From a virus: a stretch of DNA of 64,000 bases. The stretch is taken from the IMG/VR virus record IMGVR_UViG_3300032294_002877, positions 62,001 to 126,000 of that record; one strand, 5' to 3'. This document shows, piece by piece, positions 16,503 through 24,778 of this stretch. Numbering within the stretch: the first letter of the stretch is position 1; every line of letters begins with the position of its first letter. Below the pieces are notes generated by a model that saw only the letters and a program-made list of their open reading frames with translations, did no database searches and had not been told where the DNA came from. The position numbers and the translations under genes are program-made.

Positions 16503-16709
16503 ATGAACAAAAACAAAGACGATTTTAGTGATAGAAAGGACTTTCGTAGGAAAAACCTTAAAAACAAATCCTTGGATAAAAGGGATAAGTTTGAAGACGA
16601 TGCCTATATCCCAAAAGCTCGAAAAGAAATAAAAAAGAAAGTACAAGATATGCGAGCTGAAGAAATTTGGGAAGACTGGGAAGACTGGGAAGATCACTAC
16701 AATAAATAA
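16503..16709 (+). CDS. Small charged hypothetical protein
   Basis: The 68-residue protein is almost entirely charged: a Lys/Asp/Arg-rich N-terminal two thirds and a C-terminus with WEDWEDWED, encoded by a short 9-bp tandem repeat (16671-16697). No domain is recognised. It is the first gene after the plus-strand promoter at 16430. Being small, charged and first in its transcript is typical of early phage proteins that bind host factors, but that is a guess. Confidence 0.6.
   Translation: MNKNKDDFSDRKDFRRKNLKNKSLDKRDKFEDDAYIPKARKEIKKKVQDMRAEEIWEDWEDWEDHYNK
16671..16697 (+). repeat. 9-bp tandem repeat (GAAGACTGG) in coding sequence
   Basis: Two exact copies and one diverged copy of GAAGACTGG encode the Glu-Asp-Trp repeats at the C-terminus of the small charged protein. 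The short period could expand or contract by slippage. Confidence 0.7.
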
Positions 16710-16721
16710 AAGAATATCCAG

Positions 16722-16967
16722 ATGACTAAATACATTGAAGAACTCAATAATGGAGATTCTTTTACCATAGATTCTATTATCTACATTCTTACCACAGACT
16801 TTAAAAGATCTGGAGAAAGATCCGCCGTATCGACTAAAGATGGGCGTTGTAGGTGGTTTGGTCCAAGTCAGATAGTTAATACTTGCCAACTATATAGTAT
16901 GGATAAAGACAATAACATAATACCTATCAAGATATCAGAGAAACCAAATGCTTTTAATCAAACTTAA
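16722..16967 (+). CDS. Small hypothetical protein
   Basis: An 81-residue protein with predicted beta-strands (SFTIDSIIYILTTDF, RCRWFGPSQIV) and no motif I can name. It is in line with the small charged gene upstream and overlaps the next gene by 20 bp. The FGPS and WFG motifs suggest a small barrel fold, but no function can be supported. Confidence 0.55.
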   Translation: MTKYIEELNNGDSFTIDSIIYILTTDFKRSGERSAVSTKDGRCRWFGPSQIVNTCQLYSMDKDNNIIPIKISEKPNAFNQT

Positions 16968-17199
16968 AGTATTTTTGCGGTCTTTATTTTTCCATATCTA
17001 TTCTGGATTTCCAAAATCTACGAAAGAAGAAATACTCTACAGATTTTCTATATGTAAATTATGCACTAGATATAACGCTATTAAATCAGAATGCATGGAA
17101 TGTGGATGTAATCTTAGCGAAAAAAAAATATTTTTAAACAAATTAGCTTGGGCAGACCAAGAGTGTCCTATAGGTAAATGGCCCAAAATCAAAAGGTGA
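16948..17199 (+). CDS. Small cysteine-rich zinc-binding protein
   Basis: An 83-residue protein with a hydrophobic N-terminus and a probable zinc-binding pattern: CKLC (36-39), CMECGC (49-54) and a final ECPIGKWP. The same CxxC...CxxCGC...CPxGKW layout occurs in small proteins of many phages and bacteria, with unknown role. It overlaps the preceding gene and is followed 4 bp later by the macro-domain gene. Confidence 0.65.
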   Translation: MLLIKLKVFLRSLFFHIYSGFPKSTKEEILYRFSICKLCTRYNAIKSECMECGCNLSEKKIFLNKLAWADQECPIGKWPKIKR

Positions 17200-17202
17200 A
17201 CT

Positions 17203-17760
17203 ATGAAACCTAGAATGGCTGAGAAATATTCAAATATTATTTATACCAATCAAGATATATTTCATAATGCGACTCAAAGAATACTTGGAGGTAATAATGG
17301 AGCTACTGTCTTTATTCCTCATGTATGTAATAATCTAGATATGTTCGGAGCCGGATTTGCTGCTCAAGTTGCGGACAGATACCCTTCTGTAAAAGCCGAT
17401 TACCATATGTTGGGTAGGAATTTTCTAAAAAATAATTTCGGATACGCCCAAATACTTAAAGTTAATGAAGATTCTAAATATAAACATAAGCTATATATAG
17501 TAAATATGATAGCACAAAATGGCATAAAAAATATCACCAACCCAAGACCTCTGCACTACCCTGCTCTGGTTAGAAGCATGACTCAGATAGCACAATTCAT
17601 AAGCGCCAACACAGGATTCCTAAACAAAACAGAAAATGTAGAAATACATGCTCCAAAATTTGGTAGTGGATTAGCTGGAGGAAATTGGAATTTTATACAT
17701 GACCTCATTGTTGATACTTGGGGCAAATTTTTTGTAACAATCTATAACTACAAGAAATAA
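17203..17760 (+). CDS. Macro domain protein
   Basis: A 185-residue protein similar to macro domains of the Poa1/ADP-ribose-1''-phosphate phosphatase type. Visible are FIPHVCNNLDMFGAGFAAQV (the ligand-binding Asn and glycine loop, ~37-56), YIVNMIAQNGI (~104-114), RPLHYPALVRSM and HAPKFGSGLAGGNW (the second phosphate loop). Macro domains bind or hydrolyse ADP-ribose derivatives. In a phage it could remove ADP-ribose marks, process tRNA-splicing by-products, or counter ADP-ribosyl-based defence. Context (next to glycan genes) does not decide. Confidence 0.75.
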   Translation: MKPRMAEKYSNIIYTNQDIFHNATQRILGGNNGATVFIPHVCNNLDMFGAGFAAQVADRYPSVKADYHMLGRNFLKNNFGYAQILKVNEDSKYKHKLYIVNMIAQNGIKNITNPRPLHYPALVRSMTQIAQFISANTGFLNKTENVEIHAPKFGSGLAGGNWNFIHDLIVDTWGKFFVTIYNYKK

Positions 17761-17762
17761 TA

Positions 17763-18611
17763 ATGGATAAAATATCTACGATAGGACTATTCAGAGACTC
17801 TTCTACAAATATCAAGAATACCCTTGATTCATTAGATGATCTTAAAAAAATATGTTTACCAAGTTTTTATTTTTATGAGAATGATTCCGTTGATGATACA
17901 AAAAACATTATTAAACAATGGATATCTGATCATGACGGTGACTTGTTATCAGAAAATCTAGGAGCACCAAAATATGGCTCTGTAATAGACATTAACAGAT
18001 TTGTATTCTTGTCCTATTATAGAAATAAAGCTAGAGATCTAATAAAAAATACAGAATCTGAATTTACTATTTTATTTGACACTGATATTCTTTTTGATAA
18101 TAATCATATAAACCTATTACTTACAGCAATCAAGAGTTTAGATTGTGCTATGGTAGTATCGAATACAAGACAAGATATACCAGATTTAATGCTAGATGAA
18201 ACACCAGATAGTTTTTATGATGTACTACCGATTAGAGATCTCTATAATAATAGCGGATTATATTTCACAGACTGTCCGTTAGTATTGGATGCGGACAGAG
18301 AAAAATGGCAAGCTAAAGTCCCAGTTAAAATAAATGCAGGTTTTAGTGGATTAGCAATAATAAAAACAGAGATATTAAAAAAATGTAAATGGTCTACATC
18401 CGGTTTAGTGGAGCATATAAATTTTTGTTCAGAGGTCCTTGAGTATAATGATATATATATAATACCAGAATCTAAACCGAGAGTAATATTAGACATCAAG
18501 ACACTACCTATTCATAGGTTTAAAGAGTCAGCGATACAACAGAAACAAATATATCAAAATATTAATATGATATATAATACATCGATATCAAAACATATTA
18601 ACATACAATGA
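17763..18611 (+). CDS. CAP59/mannosyltransferase-like GT-A glycosyltransferase
   Basis: The 282-residue protein resembles the CAP59/alpha-1,3-mannosyltransferase group. FYFYENDSVDDTKNIIKQW (~37-55) is the N-terminal signature, FLSYYRNKARDLI lies at about 81-93, and FTILFDTDILFD (~100-111) carries the DTD metal-binding motif. Such enzymes transfer mannose or similar from a nucleotide sugar. It overlaps the next gene by 4 bp. It opens the plus-strand glycan operon 17.8-24.6 kb. Confidence 0.65.
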   Translation: MDKISTIGLFRDSSTNIKNTLDSLDDLKKICLPSFYFYENDSVDDTKNIIKQWISDHDGDLLSENLGAPKYGSVIDINRFVFLSYYRNKARDLIKNTESEFTILFDTDILFDNNHINLLLTAIKSLDCAMVVSNTRQDIPDLMLDETPDSFYDVLPIRDLYNNSGLYFTDCPLVLDADREKWQAKVPVKINAGFSGLAIIKTEILKKCKWSTSGLVEHINFCSEVLEYNDIYIIPESKPRVILDIKTLPIHRFKESAIQQKQIYQNINMIYNTSISKHINIQ

Positions 18612-19570
18612 ATAAATACATTAAAAATATTATAGATGATCAGTTCTCAGTATACGAGAAACCCCAAAACTATAGTATAGATGATATTATGCTTGAGGAT
18701 GATGATATATTATTACAATATGCAGATAATAATATTAACTTAAACGCAAAAGACAATTTGAGCCCAGGATGTAAGTATAGATTAGAACTATTACTGCCTT
18801 ATATTCATAATTATATAACAAATAGAAATATTAAGAAATTTGATCTTCTAATAGGCTTGGGAGATTTGATTAGAAAAGAACACAATATACCATCAATATG
18901 TTTTTCAAAAAATAAAACAATAAATAGCATACTAATTCCAAATATAGATTTTTTCACCGGAGCAATACACCAGTTCTTCACCACTGTACAAAAAACAGAT
19001 ATACCCTACACTCTCAAGCTTAAGAATTCTATATTTATAGGATCATCAACAGGACCATTTAAGAACAATACACGAGCACTGTTCTGTGATATGTGTCTCG
19101 GTTCAGATAGACACAAAGCATATATTCATAACTTATGTCAAAACGACAGAGAAGAATGGATCAAAGAGTATCCGAATATTGAGAAATCTATTGTTGAAGG
19201 TATTGGTATATGGGATCAAATTAAGAGTAAAGTTGTAGTAAATATCGACGGCAATACTGCATGTTGGAGCAGACTGTATTGGCAGATGTTGTCCAACTCT
19301 ATCCCTGTATATATTAATAAAATCGATACTGATATTCAGTTTTTTGACTACATAGATAATAGTAGTACCTACGTATCTTGTTCTTTATCAGACTCTATTA
19401 AAACTATCAATTCTATTTTAGATTTATCTGACAATAATAAACAAATCACAGAGATGAATCAGGCAGGTAAAGAATATGTAACAAATTGCTTCGCCCCCTA
19501 TATGCAAAATCCAGTAGAATTTCTGAAAACTACTATTACAGAAATTTTGGATAGATTACTACTAAATTGA
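18608..19570 (+). CDS. GT90 (CAP10/POGLUT-like) glycosyltransferase
   Basis: A 320-residue protein with the GT90 hallmarks: FIGSSTGPF (~142-150), a downstream Arg/Cys region (TRALFCDMCLG), EYPNIEKSIVEG, then SKVVVNIDGNTACWSRLYWQ (~211-230) and NSIPVYI. GT90 enzymes include CAP10 xylosyltransferase and protein O-glucosyltransferases. A second GT90 member is encoded at 45269, so two related sugar additions are likely. The N-terminal ~100 residues are variable. Confidence 0.75.
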   Translation: MNKYIKNIIDDQFSVYEKPQNYSIDDIMLEDDDILLQYADNNINLNAKDNLSPGCKYRLELLLPYIHNYITNRNIKKFDLLIGLGDLIRKEHNIPSICFSKNKTINSILIPNIDFFTGAIHQFFTTVQKTDIPYTLKLKNSIFIGSSTGPFKNNTRALFCDMCLGSDRHKAYIHNLCQNDREEWIKEYPNIEKSIVEGIGIWDQIKSKVVVNIDGNTACWSRLYWQMLSNSIPVYINKIDTDIQFFDYIDNSSTYVSCSLSDSIKTINSILDLSDNNKQITEMNQAGKEYVTNCFAPYMQNPVEFLKTTITEILDRLLLN

Positions 19571-19571
19571 T

Positions 19572-20210
19572 ATGAAAATCGCTCTGATATACTCTGGTCT
19601 GCCATCTTTTGATCAAGAGATATTTGATAATCATTACAAATATATCATCAAGCCATATAATCCTGATATTTTTATAAGCACGTATGAATCAGAAAAGATA
19701 TCTGATATACATAATACATATAAGCCTAAATCTATTCATATAGAAGACTACAGCCTTATAGAACCATATTTAGAAAAATTATCATCTTTTATATTAAATG
19801 TTTGTCATGAAACCAAAGTAGTGAATAGCTTATCTATGTTCTATAAAATACATAGAGGTTTCTGTTTAATTGATAACTCATATGATATTATTATTAGAAA
19901 TAGATTCGATATTAAATTTGATAAACAGCTTGAGATAGAACAAAATGCTTCTCTTAATGTTCCTTTTGGCGGCGATCACAGGGGAGGACTAATGGATATG
20001 TTTGCTTATGGAAACTATGAAAATATGTCGGTTTATAGTAATCTAGTATTGTTTATAGCTAGTTATTTGCGTTATCATAATGCTGTATTTCACCCAGAGT
20101 CTCTTTTAAGAGGTCATTGTAAAATAAATAATATTGATATCAAGAGATTTGATTTTAATATTTATTTAAGAGGTATGTGTTTCAACGATACGGCTCCAAC
20201 ATACTATTAA
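19572..20210 (+). CDS. Putative glycosyltransferase with RxRFD motif
   Basis: A 212-residue protein starting MKIALIYSGLPSFD and containing YDIIIRNRFDIKF (~104-116), a motif seen in a group of short capsule-locus glycosyltransferase-like proteins where RFD may act as the metal site. MDMFAYGNYENM follows. Related proteins are at 21582 and 41118 in this window, so the family has expanded. Function is inferred from motif and context. Confidence 0.5.
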   Translation: MKIALIYSGLPSFDQEIFDNHYKYIIKPYNPDIFISTYESEKISDIHNTYKPKSIHIEDYSLIEPYLEKLSSFILNVCHETKVVNSLSMFYKIHRGFCLIDNSYDIIIRNRFDIKFDKQLEIEQNASLNVPFGGDHRGGLMDMFAYGNYENMSVYSNLVLFIASYLRYHNAVFHPESLLRGHCKINNIDIKRFDFNIYLRGMCFNDTAPTYY

Positions 20211-20214
20211 TACA

Positions 20215-21585
20215 ATGATTAAACTAATTATTTTCGATATGGATGGAGTATTGGTCGATATCAAAAATATGCATTTTGATACTCTAAATGAAGCATTACG
20301 TAATTATGACCCAAAATTTTCTATATCTTATGAAGAGCATATAGCAAAATATGATGGGTTGAAAACTAAAGACAAATTACATATACTAACAGCAGAAAAA
20401 AATCTACCACCGCAGTCCTATGACACAATATGGAAAGATAAACAAAAAGCAACGATCAAATACGTTAGAACTCTAAAACAAAACACCATAATATACAGCA
20501 CCCTCAAAACCCTAAAAGAACAAGGTTATATTCTGGCAGTTGCATCAAACTCCATAAGAGATACTGTCAAACATGTTTTAGTATCAACAGGATACATAGA
20601 TCATATCGATTTCTTCTATTCTAATGACGATGTTGCACGGTCTAAGCCAGATACAGAAATATATCTAAAATGTATGATTAGAGCCGGAATTGCTCCCAAA
20701 GAAACCGTTATTTTAGAAGATTCTCCAGTAGGTATTCATGGAGCAGAGATGAGCGGAGCCCATGTTATTCAAATTAAAAATACATCAGATATTAATAATA
20801 ATTTAATTAGTAGGATTAATAATATGCATATAAAAACAACAGGATCTAAATGGAATGACCCAAAACTAAATATTGTCGTACCTATGGCCGGAGCAGGGTC
20901 AAGATTTGAACAAGCCGGGTATACATTTCCTAAACCTCTTATTGAGGTTCATGGCCAGCCTATGATCAAAACAATAGTCGATAATCTGAATATTGATGCA
21001 AATTATATTTTTATAGTTCAAAAACAGCATTATGAAAAATATAATCTTCAATATTTAATGAATATGATCACGCCGAACTGTAAAATCATACAGGTTGATG
21101 GCGTTACTGAAGGAGCTGCGTGTACAGTTTTATTGGCTAAAGATCTAATAGACAACGATTCACCATTGCTTTTAGCAAACTCAGATCAGTTTGTAGAGTG
21201 GAATAGTTATGATTTCATGTACTACTGCTCTAATTCTACAACAGATGGATGTATATTAACATTTAAATCCATTCACCCAAAATGGTCATATGCAAAACTA
21301 GATAATAACGGATTAGTAACAGAGGTAGCAGAAAAAAAACCAATATCAGATATCGCTACTGTCGGCATATATTTTTGGAAACACGGTTCAGATTTTGTAA
21401 AATATGCGAATCGTATGATAGAAAAAGATATTAGAGTTAATAATGAATTTTATGTATGCCCAGTATACAACCAAGCTATTCAGGATAATAAAAAGATTAA
21501 TACATATAATATCTCAAATATGTGGGGACTCGGAACTCCAGAGGATTTAAACAAATTCGTAGAAAACTACGAGGGAGATATATGA
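20215..21585 (+). CDS. Fusion of HAD phosphatase/phosphomutase and sugar nucleotidyltransferase
   Basis: The 456-residue protein joins two enzymes. Residues 1-~210 are a HAD hydrolase of the beta-phosphoglucomutase type: FDMDGVLVD (7-15), SNS near 112, KPDTEIY and EDSPVGI. Residues ~220-450 are a sugar-1-phosphate nucleotidyltransferase: VVPMAGAGSRF (222-232), FPKPLIEVHGQPMI, LLANSDQFVEW with the metal-binding Asp, and VNNEFYVCP. Together they could isomerise or dephosphorylate a sugar phosphate and activate it to a nucleotide sugar. It ends overlapping the next gene (ATGA). Confidence 0.8.
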   Translation: MIKLIIFDMDGVLVDIKNMHFDTLNEALRNYDPKFSISYEEHIAKYDGLKTKDKLHILTAEKNLPPQSYDTIWKDKQKATIKYVRTLKQNTIIYSTLKTLKEQGYILAVASNSIRDTVKHVLVSTGYIDHIDFFYSNDDVARSKPDTEIYLKCMIRAGIAPKETVILEDSPVGIHGAEMSGAHVIQIKNTSDINNNLISRINNMHIKTTGSKWNDPKLNIVVPMAGAGSRFEQAGYTFPKPLIEVHGQPMIKTIVDNLNIDANYIFIVQKQHYEKYNLQYLMNMITPNCKIIQVDGVTEGAACTVLLAKDLIDNDSPLLLANSDQFVEWNSYDFMYYCSNSTTDGCILTFKSIHPKWSYAKLDNNGLVTEVAEKKPISDIATVGIYFWKHGSDFVKYANRMIEKDIRVNNEFYVCPVYNQAIQDNKKINTYNISNMWGLGTPEDLNKFVENYEGDI

Positions 21586-22361
21586 GAATAGCATTTTGCA
21601 TATCTGGACACTTAAGAGATTATAAAAGTCTTACAGATAATTTTTTTGAATTCAAAACTTTTTGTGAAAAATTTGGAACAGTAGACACATTTATTGCTAC
21701 ATGGGATAAGATAAGTACAAAATATTCGTGGTCAGCAGCGCATAATTTAACACTACATAAGAATACAGAAACTAAAGTTAGATATCAAGACATATCTGAT
21801 CACTATAAAACAAAAGATGTAATAATTTTTGATGATGAATTCTATTCTTCTGACAGAAGTCCATTAAAATATCAGCATTTTACAAAACATCAATACAATT
21901 GGGATCACAGAGGTATTAGCAATAATGTCATACACTCTACGCGTATGTTTTTTTTAATCCATCAAGCTAATGTACTGAAATTAAATAAAGAATATTCTAA
22001 CAATATAAAATACGATTTGGTTATACGATTAAGACCAGATATGCTGTTTCATAAACATCTTTATGAATCTATAGACTTTAATAAAATACTACATACTAAT
22101 AAAATTTTTATTGTTCCACACTCAATGCCTCATAAAAATCACATCTCTTATTGCGACAGATTCATCATAGGATCTTCTAATCTTATGGACAAATTATCCT
22201 CAACTATGTATAATTTATCAATACCATTTAATAGAAATATTTTCGGAGATCCAGAAGATGTTCTCTTTCATGCTATACATAATATAATAGATCAAGACAA
22301 AATAGAATTTATGCAACCAATTGAAAACATTATATCAGAAAATAGTAATTTTTTAAGATAG
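21582..22361 (+). CDS. Putative glycosyltransferase with RLRPD motif
   Basis: A 259-residue protein from ATG 21582, which overlaps the upstream stop and has GAGGGAG upstream; the longer frame from 21522 lies inside the fusion gene. It starts RIAFCISGHLRDY and has FIATWDK, YDLVIRLRPDMLF (~143-155), CDRFIIGSS and FGDPEDVLF. This is the pattern of a family of short glycosyltransferase-like proteins in polysaccharide loci. Sister genes are at 19572 and 41118. Donor and acceptor unknown. Confidence 0.55.
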   Translation: MRIAFCISGHLRDYKSLTDNFFEFKTFCEKFGTVDTFIATWDKISTKYSWSAAHNLTLHKNTETKVRYQDISDHYKTKDVIIFDDEFYSSDRSPLKYQHFTKHQYNWDHRGISNNVIHSTRMFFLIHQANVLKLNKEYSNNIKYDLVIRLRPDMLFHKHLYESIDFNKILHTNKIFIVPHSMPHKNHISYCDRFIIGSSNLMDKLSSTMYNLSIPFNRNIFGDPEDVLFHAIHNIIDQDKIEFMQPIENIISENSNFLR

Positions 22362-22375
22362 AGAGCAAGAATAAT

Positions 22376-23008
22376 ATGATTATTATATTTGATGTAGGAG
22401 CTAATTTTGGTACCTTTTCTCTAGACATAACGAGAGAAAACCCAGATATTCTATGTTTTGCTTTTGAGCCTACCCCTTATCTGATAGATCATTTAAAAAA
22501 ACAAAGTCAAGAATTTTCTGATAGATATATTGTGTGTCCATATGCTGTTTCGAATTATGTAAGAAAGGCCCAATTTCATGTTAGTGGGAATGCTGATTGG
22601 GGATGTAGTTCTTTACTACTATTTAATACGAATTTGAAAGAAACATGGCCAGAGAGAAACGACTTTAACGTTACGGATAATATTGAAGTTGATGTTATTA
22701 CAATTGAATATTTTTTAGATAATATATACACTGGAAATATTTCTAAAATAGATTTCTTCCATTGTGATACACAAGGATCTGATCTGAATGTTCTTAAAGG
22801 TACCGGAAGATATATAAAACTAATAAAATCAGGTGAAGTTGAAGCCGCTAATAAACCAGATATTTTATATAAAAACCAAAATACTAAAGAAGATACTATT
22901 AATTTTTTAATAGATAATGGATTTTATATAAAATCCATTCTTCCTAATGATATGCATCAAAACGAAGTCAATATAGAATTTCTTAAAATTAATCATGAAT
23001 ATTTATAA
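22376..23008 (+). CDS. FkbM-family methyltransferase
   Basis: A 210-residue SAM-dependent methyltransferase of the FkbM type. FDVGANFGTFSLDI (5-18) is motif I, FAFEPTPYLIDHL (~30-42) the acidic motif II, IVCPYAVSN follows, and DFFHCDTQGSDLNVLKG (~124-140) is the FkbM signature. The family methylates hydroxyls, often on sugars. Its C-terminus overlaps the cupin gene by 14 bp. Likely caps a sugar of the glycan made by this operon. Confidence 0.8.
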   Translation: MIIIFDVGANFGTFSLDITRENPDILCFAFEPTPYLIDHLKKQSQEFSDRYIVCPYAVSNYVRKAQFHVSGNADWGCSSLLLFNTNLKETWPERNDFNVTDNIEVDVITIEYFLDNIYTGNISKIDFFHCDTQGSDLNVLKGTGRYIKLIKSGEVEAANKPDILYKNQNTKEDTINFLIDNGFYIKSILPNDMHQNEVNIEFLKINHEYL

Positions 23009-23315
23009 AGAACAAAACTTAATTAAAGGATGGTTTGTTGGTAGCTTTAGTCCAACTGCTTACTCTACAGATAATTGTGAAGTAGCTATTAAAAGATATA
23101 AAAGAGGAGAATGTGAAAGTAAACACCATCATAAGATAGCAACGGAGATCACATTTATCATAGATGGAAAAGTTAAAATGAATGATAAAATACTAAATAA
23201 AGGCGATATTATAGTCATTTTACCAAACGAATCCACAGATTTCTTGGCAATGGAAGACACAATTACTTCTGTGGTCAAAGTTCCGTGCGTAGCAAATGAT
23301 AAATATGAAAATTGA
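22995..23315 (+). CDS. Cupin-domain protein
   Basis: A single-domain cupin of 106 residues: CESKHHHKIATEITFIIDG (~35-53) is the first cupin motif with His and Glu metal ligands, and LNKGDIIVILPNESTDF (~64-80) the second. Small cupins include sugar isomerases and epimerases and sugar-binding regulators. It sits between FkbM and GT2-like genes, so a sugar-modifying isomerase is plausible but not shown. Confidence 0.7.
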   Translation: MNIYKEQNLIKGWFVGSFSPTAYSTDNCEVAIKRYKRGECESKHHHKIATEITFIIDGKVKMNDKILNKGDIIVILPNESTDFLAMEDTITSVVKVPCVANDKYEN

Positions 23316-23321
23316 CAGCAG

Positions 23322-24116
23322 ATGATAGACCTGTACTGCATAACATATAATAACAATAGGATACTAAACGATTGGTTCTGCCAATCGTTATTAGAATCAG
23401 ATTATCCTAGAGACACTACTTCTATATTTGTTATAGACAATCATTCATCGGCTAAGATAGAATACACATACAGACACTTAAATATTAAAATTATAGAAAA
23501 TTCTTTAAGACCTAACTTTTCTACTGGTCATTTAAGTAGAAATTGGAATCAGTGTATCATTAACGGTTTTGAAAATCTTAATAGCCCAGCATGCGATGCG
23601 GTAGTATGCTGTCAAAACGATACGATACTACAGAAAGATTGGTACTATAGAATGTTGTATCTAAATAATAATCTAGATTTTTATTCCTTTGGTGCTGGAG
23701 ATCAACTACAAGTATTCAATACTAGAGCTATCAAAAAAGTTGGATTGTACGATGAAAGATTTTGCTCAATAGCATACCAAGAAGCGGACTATTTTTTGAG
23801 ATCTGTATTGTACAATACAGAAAAAACTAGTATTAATGACTATTATCATAAGAGAGTTCATAATCCTATAAAACCAGAAATTTGTATGATACAACCTTCA
23901 GAAATAGGATGTGAAAGAGACCCTCATCTACATAATATGGATCATCATAAACTATGTCTTAATCTTTTTCACAAGAAATGGCGAATTAATCCACATAATT
24001 GGAATCATGATAATATAAAAAATCTATCTCCTCAAATAGACTCTTTTATATATTATCCATATTTTGAAAAAGATATTGATAAAGACTCTTTAGTCAAACA
24101 AAAATATTTATTATGA
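23322..24116 (+). CDS. GT2-like glycosyltransferase
   Basis: A 264-residue protein with GT2 features: LYCITYNNNRILNDWF (4-19), FVIDNHSS, NWNQCIINGF and VVCCQNDTILQKDWYYRM (~89-106), where QND takes the DxD position. The later IKKVGLYDERFCSIAYQEADY is the GT2 acceptor/base region (GxFDExFxxxxxxxDY). It overlaps the GDPD-like gene by 4 bp. Confidence 0.65.
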   Translation: MIDLYCITYNNNRILNDWFCQSLLESDYPRDTTSIFVIDNHSSAKIEYTYRHLNIKIIENSLRPNFSTGHLSRNWNQCIINGFENLNSPACDAVVCCQNDTILQKDWYYRMLYLNNNLDFYSFGAGDQLQVFNTRAIKKVGLYDERFCSIAYQEADYFLRSVLYNTEKTSINDYYHKRVHNPIKPEICMIQPSEIGCERDPHLHNMDHHKLCLNLFHKKWRINPHNWNHDNIKNLSPQIDSFIYYPYFEKDIDKDSLVKQKYLL

Positions 24117-24553
24117 TTTTTATTTCGCATAGAGCTAATTTATACGGCAAAGATCCCACACGAGAAAATCGTATTACTTCAGTTAATGAATGTCTGAATC
24201 TTGGTCTACATGTGGAAATAGATGTATGGTTTCATAATGGATCTTTTTGGCTCGGTCATGATAAACCAGAATCTATTATAGATGAAAAATTTTTAGAGAA
24301 TAAAAAACTATGGTGCCATGCAAAAAATTCTGCAGCGTTGTTTCGTATGTTAGATAACGCTAAAATACATTGTTTCTGGCACGACACAGATAAGCATACC
24401 ATCACATCAAATGGTTTTATATGGAGTTTCCCAAATTGCCCAACCAACGAAAAAAGTATTTGTGTACTACCAGAAAAATATAACACTGTTATTGAAAACT
24501 GTTACGGTATATGTAGCGACTACATTCATAATTACATAAGCCAATATGGTTAA
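24113..24553 (+). CDS. Glycerophosphodiester phosphodiesterase-like protein
   Basis: A 146-residue TIM-barrel fragment resembling GDPD/PI-PLC-like proteins: ISHRANLYG (4-12), TRENRITSVNECLNLG, HVEIDVWFHNGSFWLGHD (~33-50) with the metal-binding Glu-Ile-Asp and His, then LWCHAKN and FWHDTDK. The protein is shorter than canonical GDPD (about 240), but the short form recurs in glycan loci. It closes the second glycan operon. It may cleave a glycerol- or inositol-phosphate unit. Confidence 0.6.
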   Translation: MIFISHRANLYGKDPTRENRITSVNECLNLGLHVEIDVWFHNGSFWLGHDKPESIIDEKFLENKKLWCHAKNSAALFRMLDNAKIHCFWHDTDKHTITSNGFIWSFPNCPTNEKSICVLPEKYNTVIENCYGICSDYIHNYISQYG

Positions 24554-24563
24554 CAATAGGTAT

Positions 24564-24592
24564 TTGACCGCACGGTCCCGGTATCTTATAAT
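24564..24592 (+). promoter_or_regulatory. Sigma70-type promoter
   Basis: TTGACC (24564-24569), a 17-nt spacer and a perfect TATAAT (24587-24592) followed by ATG. It drives the 24.6-27.7 kb genes. The spacer contains the 13-mer GTCCCGGTATCTT also found at 1713. Confidence 0.8.
24575..24587 (+). repeat. 13-bp GTCCCGGTATCTT motif, copy 2
   Basis: Exact second copy of the 13-mer at 1713-1725. Here it overlaps the promoter spacer and first base of the -10. Confidence 0.5.
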
Positions 24593-24619
24593 ATGTAAGG
24601 AACTGGTAGCCTGCACACT

Positions 24620-24778
24620 ATGAACAATACTCTACTGCTATTTTTGGCTTTATCAATATTGGGTGGTATTGCTCACGGTCTTCTTAGAACGGTTGAAGTG
24701 AGACATAATCCATCAACCGGAATAAAACCATCTAAGAATCTATTTTCTTTTATTTTTATGGACACCAACAGATACTAA
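24620..24778 (+). CDS. Small membrane protein (52 aa)
   Basis: A short frame from ATG 24620 to TAA 24776-24778. One hydrophobic segment (LLLFLALSILGGIAHGLL) is followed by a short polar tail. Its stop overlaps the next ATG (TAATG), as in real couplings in this genome. The only purine-rich SD-like stretch (AAGGAA) is unusually far upstream, which lowers confidence. It is the first frame behind the promoter at 24564. Confidence 0.5.
   Translation: MNNTLLLFLALSILGGIAHGLLRTVEVRHNPSTGIKPSKNLFSFIFMDTNRY

Noticed and set aside
16455-16889. 144-residue minus-strand open frame over the small charged protein
   Set aside because: It is the mirror of a Lys/Asp-rich plus-strand gene, which yields Phe/Ile/Val-rich low-complexity translation. 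The plus-strand gene has the promoter at 16430 and its neighbours' orientation.
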